Shown one piece after another: positions 36,661 to 48,300 of a stretch of 64,000 bases of DNA. Within the stretch, counting starts at the first letter, position 1. Each line of letters opens with the position of its first letter. Position numbers and translations under genes: made by a program. The notes under the pieces were generated by a model. It saw only the letters and a program-made list of their open reading frames with translations, was not told the origin of the DNA and did not search any database. This DNA comes from Oxalicibacterium flavum (GTDB lineage Bacteria; Pseudomonadota; Gammaproteobacteria; Burkholderiales; Burkholderiaceae_D): assembly GCF_014635065.1 (NCBI RefSeq), contig NZ_BMCG01000006.1, positions 124,001-188,000 on the forward strand. The letters are read 5' to 3'.

Positions 36661-37971
36661 ATGAAACCCATCAAAGTAGGCCTGTTAGGCATCGGCACCG
36701 TCGGCGCCGGCACGTTCAACGTACTCAAGCGCAACCAGGAAGAGATCGCACGCCGCGCCGGCCGCGGCATCGAGATCGTGATGGTGGCCGACCTCAACCC
36801 GGAACGCGCGCGCGAACTGGTCGGCGCGCAGTGCGAAGTCGTCGGCGACGGCAATCTGGTGGTGGCCCATCCTGAAATCGACGTCGTCATCGAACTGATC
36901 GGCGGCTACGGCGTGGCGCGCGAACTGGTGCTCAAGGCGATCGCCAACGGCAAGCACATCGTGACCGCCAACAAGGCGCTGCTCGCCACGCATGGCGACG
37001 AAATCTTCCGCGCCGCGCAGGACAAGGGCGTGATGGTCGCGTATGAAGCCGCAGTGGCCGGCGGCATCCCGATCATCAAGGCACTGCGCGAAGGCCTGAC
37101 CGCCAACCGCATCGAATGGATCGCCGGCATCATCAACGGCACCACCAACTTCATCCTCTCCGAAATGCGCGAGAAGGGCCTCGACTTCGACACCGTGCTG
37201 CGCGAGGCGCAGCGGCTGGGCTATGCCGAAGCCGATCCGACCTTCGACATCGAAGGCGTGGATGCCGCGCACAAGGCGACGCTGATGGCCGCCATCGCCT
37301 TCGGCATCCCGGTGCAGTTCGACAAGGCGCATGTCGAGGGCATCACCAAACTGGAAGCGGTCGATATCCGCTACGCCGAACAGCTCGGCTACCGCATCAA
37401 GCTGCTCGGCATCGCCAAGCGCACCGATCAGGGCGTCGAGTTGCGCGTGCATCCGACCCTGATCCCGGCCAAGCGCCTGATCGCCAACGTCGAAGGCGCG
37501 ATGAACGCGGTGCTGGTGCAGGGCGACGCCGTCGGCGCCACGCTCTACTACGGCAAGGGCGCGGGTTCCGAGCCGACTGCGTCGGCCGTGATCGCCGACC
37601 TCGTCGATATCGCGCGTCTGGCCGATGCGCAGCCCGAGCATCGCGTGCCGCACCTGGCATTCCAGCCGCAGTCGATGTCCGACCTGCCGATCCTGCCGAT
37701 CGCCGAGGTGACCACCAGCTACTACCTGCGCCTGCACGTGGCCGACAAGCTCGGCGTGCTGGCCAACGTGACCAGCATCCTGGCCGAATCGACGATCTCG
37801 ATCGACGCCATGATGCAGCGCGAACCGGCGCTCGGCGAGACGCAGACCGACATCATCATCCTGACGCACCAGACGCAGGAAAAGAACGTCGAGGCGGCCA
37901 TTGCCAAGATAGAAAAACTGCCGACGGTACTGGGCAAGGTGACCAAGCTGCGGCTCGAGCATCTGAGCTGA
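36661..37971 (+). CDS. hom: Homoserine dehydrogenase
   Basis: The enzyme reduces aspartate semialdehyde to homoserine, the branch point to threonine and methionine. The 436-residue product has the NAD(P)-binding GIGTVGAG (residues 10-17), the catalytic core with GIINGTTNFILSEM, and a C-terminal ACT domain (LHVADKLGVLANVTSILAES) for feedback by threonine. It is monofunctional, without an aspartate kinase domain. The ATG at 36661 gives the usual length. The neighbours alaA and thrC fit the pathway. Confidence 0.97.
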   Translation: MKPIKVGLLGIGTVGAGTFNVLKRNQEEIARRAGRGIEIVMVADLNPERARELVGAQCEVVGDGNLVVAHPEIDVVIELIGGYGVARELVLKAIANGKHIVTANKALLATHGDEIFRAAQDKGVMVAYEAAVAGGIPIIKALREGLTANRIEWIAGIINGTTNFILSEMREKGLDFDTVLREAQRLGYAEADPTFDIEGVDAAHKATLMAAIAFGIPVQFDKAHVEGITKLEAVDIRYAEQLGYRIKLLGIAKRTDQGVELRVHPTLIPAKRLIANVEGAMNAVLVQGDAVGATLYYGKGAGSEPTASAVIADLVDIARLADAQPEHRVPHLAFQPQSMSDLPILPIAEVTTSYYLRLHVADKLGVLANVTSILAESTISIDAMMQREPALGETQTDIIILTHQTQEKNVEAAIAKIEKLPTVLGKVTKLRLEHLS

Positions 37972-38008
37972 TCGCGGTTACGGCACGCACCGGAAAAGGG
38001 AAATCGGG

Positions 38009-38032
38009 AAAAGGGCGCTACGGCGCCTTTTT
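38009..38032 (+). terminator. Probable terminator between hom and thrC
   Basis: AAAAGGGCGC and GGCGCCTTTTT form a hairpin with one bulged G, followed by a T-run (TTTTTCTTT). It suggests partial separation of hom from thrC, which has its own -10 box. Confidence 0.6.
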
Positions 38033-38102
38033 CTTTGGCGGGACGGTCGGGAGCCGGGCTTTCCGGTCCGCAAACGCGCTGCGGCAAAGCCGGTGCAGCA
38101 GG

Positions 38103-38108
38103 TATAAT
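38103..38108 (+). promoter_or_regulatory. -10 box of thrC
   Basis: A perfect TATAAT lies 38 nt before the thrC ATG. No strong -35 is seen at the proper distance. Confidence 0.5.
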
Positions 38109-38146
38109 GCAAGGCTTGCGGTCCACTGCTTTCCTTCCCATACCTC

Positions 38147-39607
38147 ATGCACTATATCTCGACCCGCGGCACGCTTGCCGATCAGTCCTTTTCCCAAATC
38201 CTGCTCGGCGGTCTGGCTCCCGATGGCGGTCTTTACCTGCCGGCCGAGTACCCGCAGGTCACGCCGGCCGAGCTCGATACCTGGCGCACTTTGTCGTATG
38301 CCGATCTGGCCTACGAGATCCTGAAGAAATTCGCGACCGACATTCCCGACGCCGACCTGCATGCGCTGGCGCACAAGACCTATACGGCCGAGGTGTATCG
38401 CAACGTGCGCTCCGGCGAGGATGCATCGCGCATCACGCCGCTGCGGCTGGTCGAGGAAAACGGCGGTACCAAGTTGATGCTGCAGGCGCTGTCGAACGGC
38501 CCGACGCTGGCCTTCAAGGACATGGCGATGCAGCTGCTCGGCAACCTGTTCGAGTACGCGCTGGCGTGCCAGCATGCGGAACTCAACATCTTCGGCGCCA
38601 CCTCGGGCGACACCGGCAGCGCGGCCGAATACGCGATGCGCGGCAAGAAGGGCATCCGCGTCTTCATGCTGTCGCCGCACAAGAAGATGAGCGCGTTCCA
38701 GACCGCGCAGATGTTCAGCCTGCAGGATCCGAACATTTTCAACCTCGCGGTTGACGGCGTGTTCGACGATTGCCAGGACATGGTCAAGGCAGTCTCCAAC
38801 GATCTGGAATTCAAGAAGAAGCACAAGATCGGCACCGTCAACTCGATCAACTGGGCGCGCGTGGTGGCGCAGGTCATCTACTATTTCCGCGGTTACCTGA
38901 GCGCGACCACCAGCAACGAGCAGAAGGTCTCGTTCACGGTCCCGTCCGGCAACTTCGGCAACATCTGCGCCGGCCACATCGCGCGCATGATGGGCCTGCC
39001 GATCGACAAGCTGGTGGTCGCCACCAACGAGAACGACGTGCTCGACGAATTCTTCCGCACCGGCATCTATCGCGTGCGCAAGTCGGCCGAGACCTACCAC
39101 ACCACGAGCCCGAGCATGGACATCAGCAAGGCGTCCAACTTCGAGCGCTTCGTCTATGACCTGGTTGGCCGCGACGGCGCACGCGTGCGCGCGCTGTTTG
39201 CCAAGGTGGAGACGCAGGGCGGCTTCGATCTGTCGGGCAAGCCGGGCAGCGATGGCGACGAGTTCGCCAAGGTGCCGCAGTTCGGCTTCGTCTCGGGCAA
39301 ATCCACGCACGCGGACCGCGTCGCGACCATCCGCGACCTGTACCAGAAGCACGACCTGATGATCGACACGCATACGGCGGACGGCGTCAAGGTCGCGCGT
39401 GAGCACCTGACGCCCGGCGTGACCATGATCGTGCTGGAAACCGCGCTGCCGGCCAAGTTCAACGAAACCATCCGCGAAGCGCTGGGACGCGATGCCGAGC
39501 GTCCGGCCGGCTTCGAGAACATCGAGGACCTGCCGCAGCGCTTCGAGGTGATGAGCACCGATATCGACAAGATGAAGGCGTTCATCGCCGCGCACACCGG
39601 CCTGTGA
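38147..39607 (+). CDS. thrC: Threonine synthase
   Basis: Threonine synthase converts phosphohomoserine to threonine with pyridoxal phosphate. The 486 residues fit the long, yeast-like class of the enzyme found in proteobacteria. The start MHYISTRGTLADQSF and LGGLAPDGGLYLP are characteristic, and the PLP lysine is Lys124 in PTLAFKDMAMQ. ATSGDTGSAAEYAM and VPSGNFGN complete the cofactor site. It has its own -10 box and is followed by moeA after 53 bp. Confidence 0.97.
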   Translation: MHYISTRGTLADQSFSQILLGGLAPDGGLYLPAEYPQVTPAELDTWRTLSYADLAYEILKKFATDIPDADLHALAHKTYTAEVYRNVRSGEDASRITPLRLVEENGGTKLMLQALSNGPTLAFKDMAMQLLGNLFEYALACQHAELNIFGATSGDTGSAAEYAMRGKKGIRVFMLSPHKKMSAFQTAQMFSLQDPNIFNLAVDGVFDDCQDMVKAVSNDLEFKKKHKIGTVNSINWARVVAQVIYYFRGYLSATTSNEQKVSFTVPSGNFGNICAGHIARMMGLPIDKLVVATNENDVLDEFFRTGIYRVRKSAETYHTTSPSMDISKASNFERFVYDLVGRDGARVRALFAKVETQGGFDLSGKPGSDGDEFAKVPQFGFVSGKSTHADRVATIRDLYQKHDLMIDTHTADGVKVAREHLTPGVTMIVLETALPAKFNETIREALGRDAERPAGFENIEDLPQRFEVMSTDIDKMKAFIAAHTGL

Positions 39608-39660
39608 TCCGCTTGCATGAATCGCGCCGGGTGGCATGATCGTCGAGGAATGAGTACAGC

Positions 39661-40890
39661 ATGAGTGCACCCAAACCATTGCTGAGCGTCGCCGAGGCGC
39701 TCGATTTTCTGCTCGCCGCAGCGCGTCCGGTGACGGACACCGAAACGCTGCCGACCATCGATGCCCACGGCCGCATCCTCGCGGCCGCGCAGACTTCGCA
39801 ACTGGACGTGCCGCCGGCCGACAACACGCAGATGGACGGCTATGCCGTGCGCGCTGCCGATTGCGCGAGCGGGGCGGCGACGCTGCGCGTGAGCCAGCGC
39901 ATTCCGGCCGGCGTGGTCGGTCAGCCGCTGGAAGCCGGCACCGCCGCGCGCATCTTCACCGGCGCCATGATTCCGTCGGGTGCCGATGCGGTCGTCATGC
40001 AGGAAGCCTGCGAGGCCGATGGTGACAAGGTGACGATCCGCCACACGCCGCAAGTCGGCGAATGGATACGCCGTGCCGGCGAGGACATCCGTGCCGGCAG
40101 CACGATCCTGCAGGCCGGTCAGCGCCTGCGCGCACAGGAACTGGGACTGGCCGCTTCGGTCGGGCTCGCGAACCTGCCGGTGGTGCGCCGGTTGCGCGTG
40201 GCAGTCTTCTTCACCGGTGACGAACTGTCGATGCCCGGCGAGCCGCTCAAGCCGGGCGCGATCTACAACTCCAACCGTTTCACCCTGCGCGGCCTGCTGC
40301 AGAAGCTCGGCTGCGAGATCACCGACTACGGCATCGTGCCCGATACGCTGGCGGCCACGCGCGACACGCTGCGTCGCGCCGCCGCCGGGCACGACCTCAT
40401 CATCACCTCGGGTGGCGTTTCGGTCGGCGAGGAAGATCACGTCAAGCCGGCAGTCGAGGCCGAAGGGCGGCTCAACATGTGGCAGATCGCGGTCAAACCG
40501 GGCAAGCCGCTGGCCTTCGGCGAAGTCGATCGTGCAGATGCAGGCGCGCCGGCCTTCTTCATCGGCCTGCCGGGCAACCCGGTGTCCAGCTTCGTCACCT
40601 TCCTGCTGTTCGTGCGGCCCTTCATCCTGCGTTTGCAGGGCGTGCAGAATGTGGCGGCGCCCGCCTATGCGATGCGTGCCGATTTCGACTGGCCCAGGGC
40701 CGACCGCCGCAACGAGTTCCTGCGTGCGAAAATCAATGCGCAGGGCGGACTCGACCTGTTCCCCAACCAGGGATCGGGCGTGCTGACCTCGACCGTGTGG
40801 GGCGACGGCCTGATCGACAATCCGCCGGGGCAGGCGATCGCGCGTGGCGATACCGTGCGTTTTATTTCCTTCAGCGATTTGATGGCGTGA
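39661..40890 (+). CDS. moeA: Molybdopterin molybdenumtransferase MoeA
   Basis: MoeA inserts molybdate into adenylated molybdopterin to finish the molybdenum cofactor. The 409-residue product shows the DNTQMDGYAV region, IFTGAMIPSGADAVVMQE, the MogA/MoeA signature TSGGVSVGEEDH and the LPGNPVSSFV loop. It heads moeA-moaD-moaE, with moaD 2 bp after its stop. The ATG at 39661 is used; no strong ribosome-binding site is seen (AATGAGTACAGC precedes). Confidence 0.95.
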   Translation: MSAPKPLLSVAEALDFLLAAARPVTDTETLPTIDAHGRILAAAQTSQLDVPPADNTQMDGYAVRAADCASGAATLRVSQRIPAGVVGQPLEAGTAARIFTGAMIPSGADAVVMQEACEADGDKVTIRHTPQVGEWIRRAGEDIRAGSTILQAGQRLRAQELGLAASVGLANLPVVRRLRVAVFFTGDELSMPGEPLKPGAIYNSNRFTLRGLLQKLGCEITDYGIVPDTLAATRDTLRRAAAGHDLIITSGGVSVGEEDHVKPAVEAEGRLNMWQIAVKPGKPLAFGEVDRADAGAPAFFIGLPGNPVSSFVTFLLFVRPFILRLQGVQNVAAPAYAMRADFDWPRADRRNEFLRAKINAQGGLDLFPNQGSGVLTSTVWGDGLIDNPPGQAIARGDTVRFISFSDLMA

Positions 40891-40892
40891 AC

Positions 40893-41150
40893 ATGAAGAT
40901 CCAGTTGCGTTTTTTTGCCAGCGTGCGCGAGGCGCTCGGTGTATCACAGGAAGAAGTGGTGGTGCCGGAAGGCATCGATACGGTCGGCAAGGTGCGCGCC
41001 TTCCTGCAGCAGCGCGGCGGCGTCTGGGCCGAGACGCTGGCCGAAGGCCGCTCGCTGCGCATGGCCTGCGACCAGCAGATGTGCGATGCCGACACCGCGA
41101 TCCGCGACGGCGGCGAAGTGGCATTCTTCCCGCCCGTGACGGGCGGTTGA
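40893..41150 (+). CDS. moaD: Molybdopterin synthase small subunit MoaD
   Basis: MoaD is the ubiquitin-like sulfur carrier of molybdopterin synthase. The 85-residue protein starts MKIQLRFFASVREAL and ends in the required Gly-Gly (FFPPVTGG), which is thiocarboxylated by MoeB. The start at 40893 is just after the moeA stop, and in-frame sequence further upstream overlaps moeA and is not part of the protein. moaE follows after 26 bp. Confidence 0.95.
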   Translation: MKIQLRFFASVREALGVSQEEVVVPEGIDTVGKVRAFLQQRGGVWAETLAEGRSLRMACDQQMCDADTAIRDGGEVAFFPPVTGG

Positions 41151-41176
41151 GCCGCAGCAACGGCAAGGAGACGATC

Positions 41177-41656
41177 ATGGCGATCCGTGTGCAAACCGAA
41201 GACTTCGACCTCAATGCCGAGATCGCGGCCCTGCGCGCCGGCAGTCCGCAGGTCGGCGCGGTGGTGAGCTTCGTCGGCACTGTGCGCGACATGAACGAAG
41301 GCGCCAGCGTGGCCGCCATGGAGCTCGAGCATTATCCGGGCATGACCGAAAAGGCGCTGCAGGACATCGTCGAACGCGCCAAACAGCGCTGGCCGATCGC
41401 CGACGCACTGGTGATCCACCGTGTCGGGCCCTTGTCGCCGAGGGACCAGATCGTGCTGGTGGCAGTCACTTCCGCGCATCGCGGCGAAGCCTTCGACGCC
41501 TGCGAATTCATCATCGACTACCTGAAGACCGAGGCCCCGTTCTGGAAGAAGGAACAGACGCCGCAGGGCGCGCGCTGGGTTGATGCGCGCGTGACCGACG
41601 ATGCGGCGCTGCGCAAGTGGCACATCGACGTGGCGCTCGGCGGAGGCGAGAAGTGA
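41177..41656 (+). CDS. moaE: Molybdopterin synthase large subunit MoaE
   Basis: MoaE binds MoaD and adds two sulfurs to precursor Z (cPMP). The 159-residue product has the conserved [13 protein letters not shown] near residue 35, [12 protein letters not shown], the VIHRVGPL strand and the [10 protein letters not shown] segment with the catalytic lysine. AAGGAG lies 7 nt before the ATG. Its TGA stop overlaps the crcB start codon by one base (TGATG), so the two are translationally coupled. Confidence 0.95.
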   Translation: MAIRVQTEDFDLNAEIAALRAGSPQVGAVVSFVGTVRDMNEGASVAAMELEHYPGMTEKALQDIVERAKQRWPIADALVIHRVGPLSPRDQIVLVAVTSAHRGEAFDACEFIIDYLKTEAPFWKKEQTPQGARWVDARVTDDAALRKWHIDVALGGGEK

Positions 41657-42030
41657 TGTCCTGGCTGGCGGTCGGCGTGGGCGGCGTGCTCGGGTGCTGG
41701 CTGCGCTGGGGCCTGCAGACCGGTCTCAATGCATTCGCGCCGCACGTGCCGCTGGGCACCTTGCTTGCCAATCTCGGCGGCGGCTACCTGATCGGCGTCG
41801 CCGTCGCCTTCTTCATCGGCCATCCGGACATTTCGCCGGAATGGCGCCTGTTGACCATCACCGGCTTCCTTGGCGGGCTGACCACCTTTTCCAGCTTTTC
41901 CGCCGAATCCTTCCTGCTGCTGCAACGCGGCGACTACCTGTGGGCCCTGGCCCATACCGCGCTCCACCTGTTCGGCTCGCTGCTGTTCTGCGCCGGCGGC
42001 TTCGCCACCTATCGCGCGCTGTCGGCCTGA
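41656..42030 (+). CDS. crcB: Fluoride ion channel CrcB/FluC
   Basis: CrcB is a small dimeric channel that exports fluoride. The 124-residue protein has four hydrophobic segments and the conserved [14 protein letters not shown] and [13 protein letters not shown] pore motifs. It overlaps moaE by one base and carries no fluoride riboswitch of its own, so its expression follows the molybdopterin genes. The ATG at 41656 was chosen because the longer in-frame start adds an arginine-rich stretch unlike the family. Confidence 0.93.
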   Translation: MSWLAVGVGGVLGCWLRWGLQTGLNAFAPHVPLGTLLANLGGGYLIGVAVAFFIGHPDISPEWRLLTITGFLGGLTTFSSFSAESFLLLQRGDYLWALAHTALHLFGSLLFCAGGFATYRALSA

Positions 42031-42088
42031 CCTATATTGCTGGGAAGGCCCGTATTTTCCCAGTCTCGTGAATTGTTAAATGGCTTTG

Positions 42089-42116
42089 CTTGAAAAGCGG
42101 CTATCCGGCCTTATTT
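42089..42116 (+). promoter_or_regulatory. Candidate sigma-32 (heat-shock) promoter of clpB
   Basis: CTTGAAA (42089-42095), a full match to the sigma-32 -35 core, is followed after 13 bp by CCTTATTT (42109-42116), six of eight matches to CCCCATTT. The start site would fall near 42124, about 26 nt before the clpB ATG, and AAGGAG (42138-42143) is the ribosome-binding site. Confidence 0.65.
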
Positions 42117-42149
42117 TCCATGCATCACTGAACCATTGAAGGAGTTGCA

Positions 42150-44732
<2,583 letters not shown>

Positions 44733-44752
44733 ATGCTATTCACCGTCGCATG

Positions 44753-44782
44753 AAAAAAGCCGGCCTCGTGGCCGGCTTTTTT
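44753..44782. terminator. Bidirectional terminator after clpB
   Basis: A perfect 13-bp stem (left arm 44753-44765, right arm 44770-44782) built as AAAAAAGCCGGCC and GGCCGGCTTTTTT has a 4-nt loop. It ends clpB and also the convergent DUF4124-like gene. Confidence 0.95.
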
Positions 44783-44789
44783 GTCTGTA

Positions 44790-45122
44790 TCAATGTCCCG
44801 CGATCTGCAGGTCGCCGCTGCGCGCATCGCGCTGCCGCAAGGCCTCGTAGGCGGCGCGTACCGATTCGACGTCCGTGCGCACCTGTCGCGGCGCTACCCT
44901 GCTTGCCCATTGCGTGCGGTCAACCATGGCGCGCTGCGGCTTCGGCGGCGCGGCCTGCACCGTGCGCGCCTTTTCGTTGTCGCCGCACCGGCCGTCGGTG
45001 TAGGTGACGGCGCCGTCGGCCGCGGTGCAGGCCAGCACGTCGCCCTGCGCGAAGGCGGACGACAGGCACAGCAGGCTGGCGACGAAGGTGATGGAAGTGG
45101 CGATGCGATGCCGGATGTGCAT
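44790..45122 (-). CDS. Small secreted DUF4124-like protein with a hairpin-guarded start
   Basis: The 110-residue product has a Sec signal peptide (MHIRHRIATSITFVASLLCLSSAFAQ) and a short domain with Cys32 and Cys46 (ACTAADGAVTYTDGRC), which resembles DUF4124, a periplasmic Y-x-D/N-rich module. The remainder is basic and helical. No enzymatic motif is seen. Its ribosome-binding site and start codon lie in a perfect 10-bp hairpin (45121-45151), so translation may be controlled. A shared terminator ends it next to clpB. Confidence 0.75.
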   Translation of the reverse strand: MHIRHRIATSITFVASLLCLSSAFAQGDVLACTAADGAVTYTDGRCGDNEKARTVQAAPPKPQRAMVDRTQWASRVAPRQVRTDVESVRAAYEALRQRDARSGDLQIAGH

Positions 45123-45151
45123 GATGGGTCTCCTTCTTTTCGACCCATCAT
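45121..45151 (-). promoter_or_regulatory. Translation-control hairpin: ribosome-binding site in the loop, ATG in the stem
   Basis: On the minus-strand message ATGATGGGTC pairs perfectly with GACCCATCAT around an 11-nt loop GAAAAGAAGGA. The Shine-Dalgarno AAGGA lies in the loop and the first two bases of the ATG are the last two of the stem. Folding should reduce access to the start codon. Confidence 0.6.
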
Positions 45152-45360
45152 GCGGTTCGTCATCGGCCGCTTCCGTGCGCTAGTTCACCTCGCTTTGCGC
45201 ATCTTCACGCGGCGAGCAGTTGTCTGACATCGGCTGTGGGATACGGCTGCGGTGCGGGTGTCGGCGCTTGTGTGGCGCATCGCGTCTGCCTCGCAAATAT
45301 CCATCTTTTCGCCTGATCGGCATCGAGCATGCAGCGGATGATGCCGATCTCCCGAGCGCT
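45123..45360 (-). other. Spacer between putA and the DUF4124-like gene
   Basis: This 238-bp spacer follows the putA stop and precedes the DUF4124-like start, both on the minus strand. Apart from the start-codon hairpin at its left end I see no gene, and no terminator for putA with a T-run. Confidence 0.4.
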
Positions 45361-48300
45361 TCATGTTTGCAGCGTCATCAGTGCCGGATTGCCGCCAGCC
45401 GCCGCCGTGTTGACGCAGATCGCCTGCTCGCGCGTGAGTATCCAGAGCGGGACCGGCGCCTGCTCGTCGGTCAGCAGGCAGGGCACGAGGGCGCCGTCGC
45501 GCGCCGCGATCTGCGGCAGCAGGTCGGCGCTTGCCGCGTCGTACAGCACGCAACGCAGCTCCGCGCAGTCCCGATGGTCTGCTATCCAGTGCAGGCTGGC
45601 GGATACCTGCGGCGGCAGGTCGGCCGGCAGCAGTGGGCGTGACGCGTAAGGCAGCAGCGGCCGGTTGCCGGTCGCCAGCACGGCGGCGATCTGGTTCAGC
45701 AGGGCAGCGCTGCCGACGGCGGCGCACAACACATCGCCGCGTGCGCCGAAGCGCAGCACGTTCGATTCGCCGGCCGGTCCGGGCAGGCTCAGTTGTCTGC
45801 CTTGCAGGCTCGTGTGCTGGTACTCGCGGCAATGCGCAGCCAGCGCCGGCATCTGCGTTGCGCTCCACTGTAGCAAGGCAGCCAGGGCCGATGCAGTGGT
45901 CTGTGATGCGGCGGCATCCGCATGCGTCGCTGCAAGCAGCGGCGTTGCCGCGCGCTGCAGGCGCCTGAGGTACAGCGGTCCGCCGGCCTTGGGACCGGTG
46001 CCCGACAGGCCTTCGCCGCCGAACGGCTGCACGCCGACCGTGGCGCCGATCATGTTGCGGTTGACATAGACGTTGCCGACGCGCGCGCGTTCGGTGATGA
46101 AGTGCACGGTTTCATCGATGCGCGAGTGGATGCCGAGCGTCAGTCCGTAGCCGCTGGCATTGATGTCGGCGATGAGTTGCGGCAGGTCGTCGCGGCGATA
46201 GCGCAGCACGTGCAGTACCGGGCCGAAGACTTCGCGCTGCAGGTCCGCCATGCGGTCGATCTCGATGACGGTCGGCGCGACGAAGCTGCCGTGGCGCGTG
46301 GTGGCGTCCATCTCGGCCTGCACGACGCGGCGGCCGGCACGGCGCGCGGCATCGATGTGCGCTTCCAGCATGTGCTGCGCTTGCATATCGATGACAGGGC
46401 CGAGGTCGGTGCGCAAACGGTCGGGACGAACCACGCGCAGTTCGCGCAACGCGCCATGCAGCATGGTCAGCGTGCGTTCGGCGATCTCTTCCTGCAGACA
46501 CAGTACGCGTAGCGCCGAGCAGCGCTGGCCGGCACTGTCGAAGGCCGAGGCCAGCGCGTCGCGCACCACCTGTTCGCACAGCGCCGAGGAGTCAACGATC
46601 ATCGCGTTCTGGCCACCGGTTTCCGCGATCAGCGGAATGTCGCGTCGCTCCGTTGCCATGCGGCGTGCGAGCACCTGATGGATGTGGCGTGCCGCTTCGG
46701 TCGAGCCGGTGAAGACGACGCCGCGGGTGCGCGCGTCGGCAACCAGCTGTGCGCCGACCGTTTCGCCCGGCCCCGGCACGAATTGCAGCACCTCGCGTGG
46801 CACGCCGGCGCGGTGCAGCAGGCCGACGGCGTGGAAGGCCGTCAGTGGCGTCTGTTCGGCGGGCTTGGCGAGCACCGTATTGCCGGCCGCGAGCGCCGCG
46901 GCGACCTGTCCGACAAAGATCGCCAGCGGGAAATTCCACGGGCTGATACAGGCCACCGGGCCGAGCGCCACGGTGCGCTCTTGCATGGCGATCTGCGTGC
47001 CGTAGTAGCGCAGAAAGTCCGTCGCTTCGCGCACTTCGCCGATGGCATTCGGCAGCGTCTTGCCGGCTTCGCGCATGGTCAGCGCGATCAGCTCGGCCGC
47101 TTCCCGCTGCAGCAGATCGGCGGCCAGCAGCAGGATCTGTGCGCGCTGTGGCGGCGGCATTGCCTGCCAGGCGGGAGCGGCGGTGCTGGCAATGGCCAGT
47201 GCATGATCGACGTCGGCCGGCTGTGCTTGCCTTGCCGTGCCGACCACGTCCTCGTGCCTGGCGGGATTGCGCAGGACGAGCGGTACCGATGCATCGTCCC
47301 GTACGTGTGCGGGCATGGCGTGCCATTGCCGGACGTCGAATGCGCGCAGTGCCGTCGCCAGCGCGTGCAGCGCATGTTCGTCGCTGAGGTCGATGCCGGT
47401 CGAGTTCCTGCGTGTGTCGCCGTACAACCGTGCGGGCAGCGGAATCGCCGGATGCATGGCACCGCCGGATTGCGCGGCCAGCATGGCCGGGTCCTGCAGC
47501 AGGCGTTCGAGATCGATGCCTGGATCGACGATCTGGTTGACGAAGGAGGAATTGGCGCCGTTCTCGAGCAGGCGCCGCACCAGGTAGGGCAGCAGCGTTT
47601 CGTGCGAGCCGACCGGCGCATAGATGCGGCACGGCACGCCAAGCCGGTCGGCGCCGATGATCTGGTCGTAGAGCGCTTCGCCCATGCCGTGCAGGCACTG
47701 GAATTCGTAGTCCGTCACGCCGAGCGCGCGTGCGCGGCAATGGATGGCGGCCATCGTCAGCGCGTTGTGCGTGGCGAGCTGCGGATAGACGGCATCGCCG
47801 GCTGCCAGCAGCCGTTCGGCGCAGACCAGGTAGCAGAGATCGGTATGCGCCTTGTGCGTATAGACCGGGTAGCCGGGCAGGCCTTCGACCTGCGCGCGCT
47901 TGATTTCCGTGTCCCAGTAGGCGCCCTTGACCAGCCGCACCATCAGCCGGCGTTTGCCGCGCCGCGCCAGAGAGATCAGATGATCGATGACCCACGGGCT
48001 GCGCTTCTGGTAGGCATGCACCACGAAGCCGATGCCGTCGAAACCGGCGAGTTCGGGATCGAGGACCAGGCATTCGAGCAGTTCCAGCGACAGTTCGAGC
48101 CGCTCGGCTTCCTCGGCGTCGATGTTGAGGCCGATATCGTAATGCCGTGCCAGCAGCGCCAGCTGTTTCAGGCGCGGCAGCAGTTCGCTCAGCACGCGCT
48201 CGCGCTGCGCGCGTGCATAGCGTGGATGCAGGGCCGAAAGCTTGACCGACAGGCCGGGGCCGTGGCGGATGCCGCGTCCGTCGGCCGCCTTGCCAATCGT

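Noticed and set aside
39608-39660. Possible molybdenum cofactor riboswitch before moeA
   Set aside because: Only 53 bp separate thrC and moeA, too short for the known structure, and no matching stems are seen.
41600-41660. Possible fluoride riboswitch before crcB
   Set aside because: The gene starts inside the moaE stop codon, so there is no untranslated space for a riboswitch.
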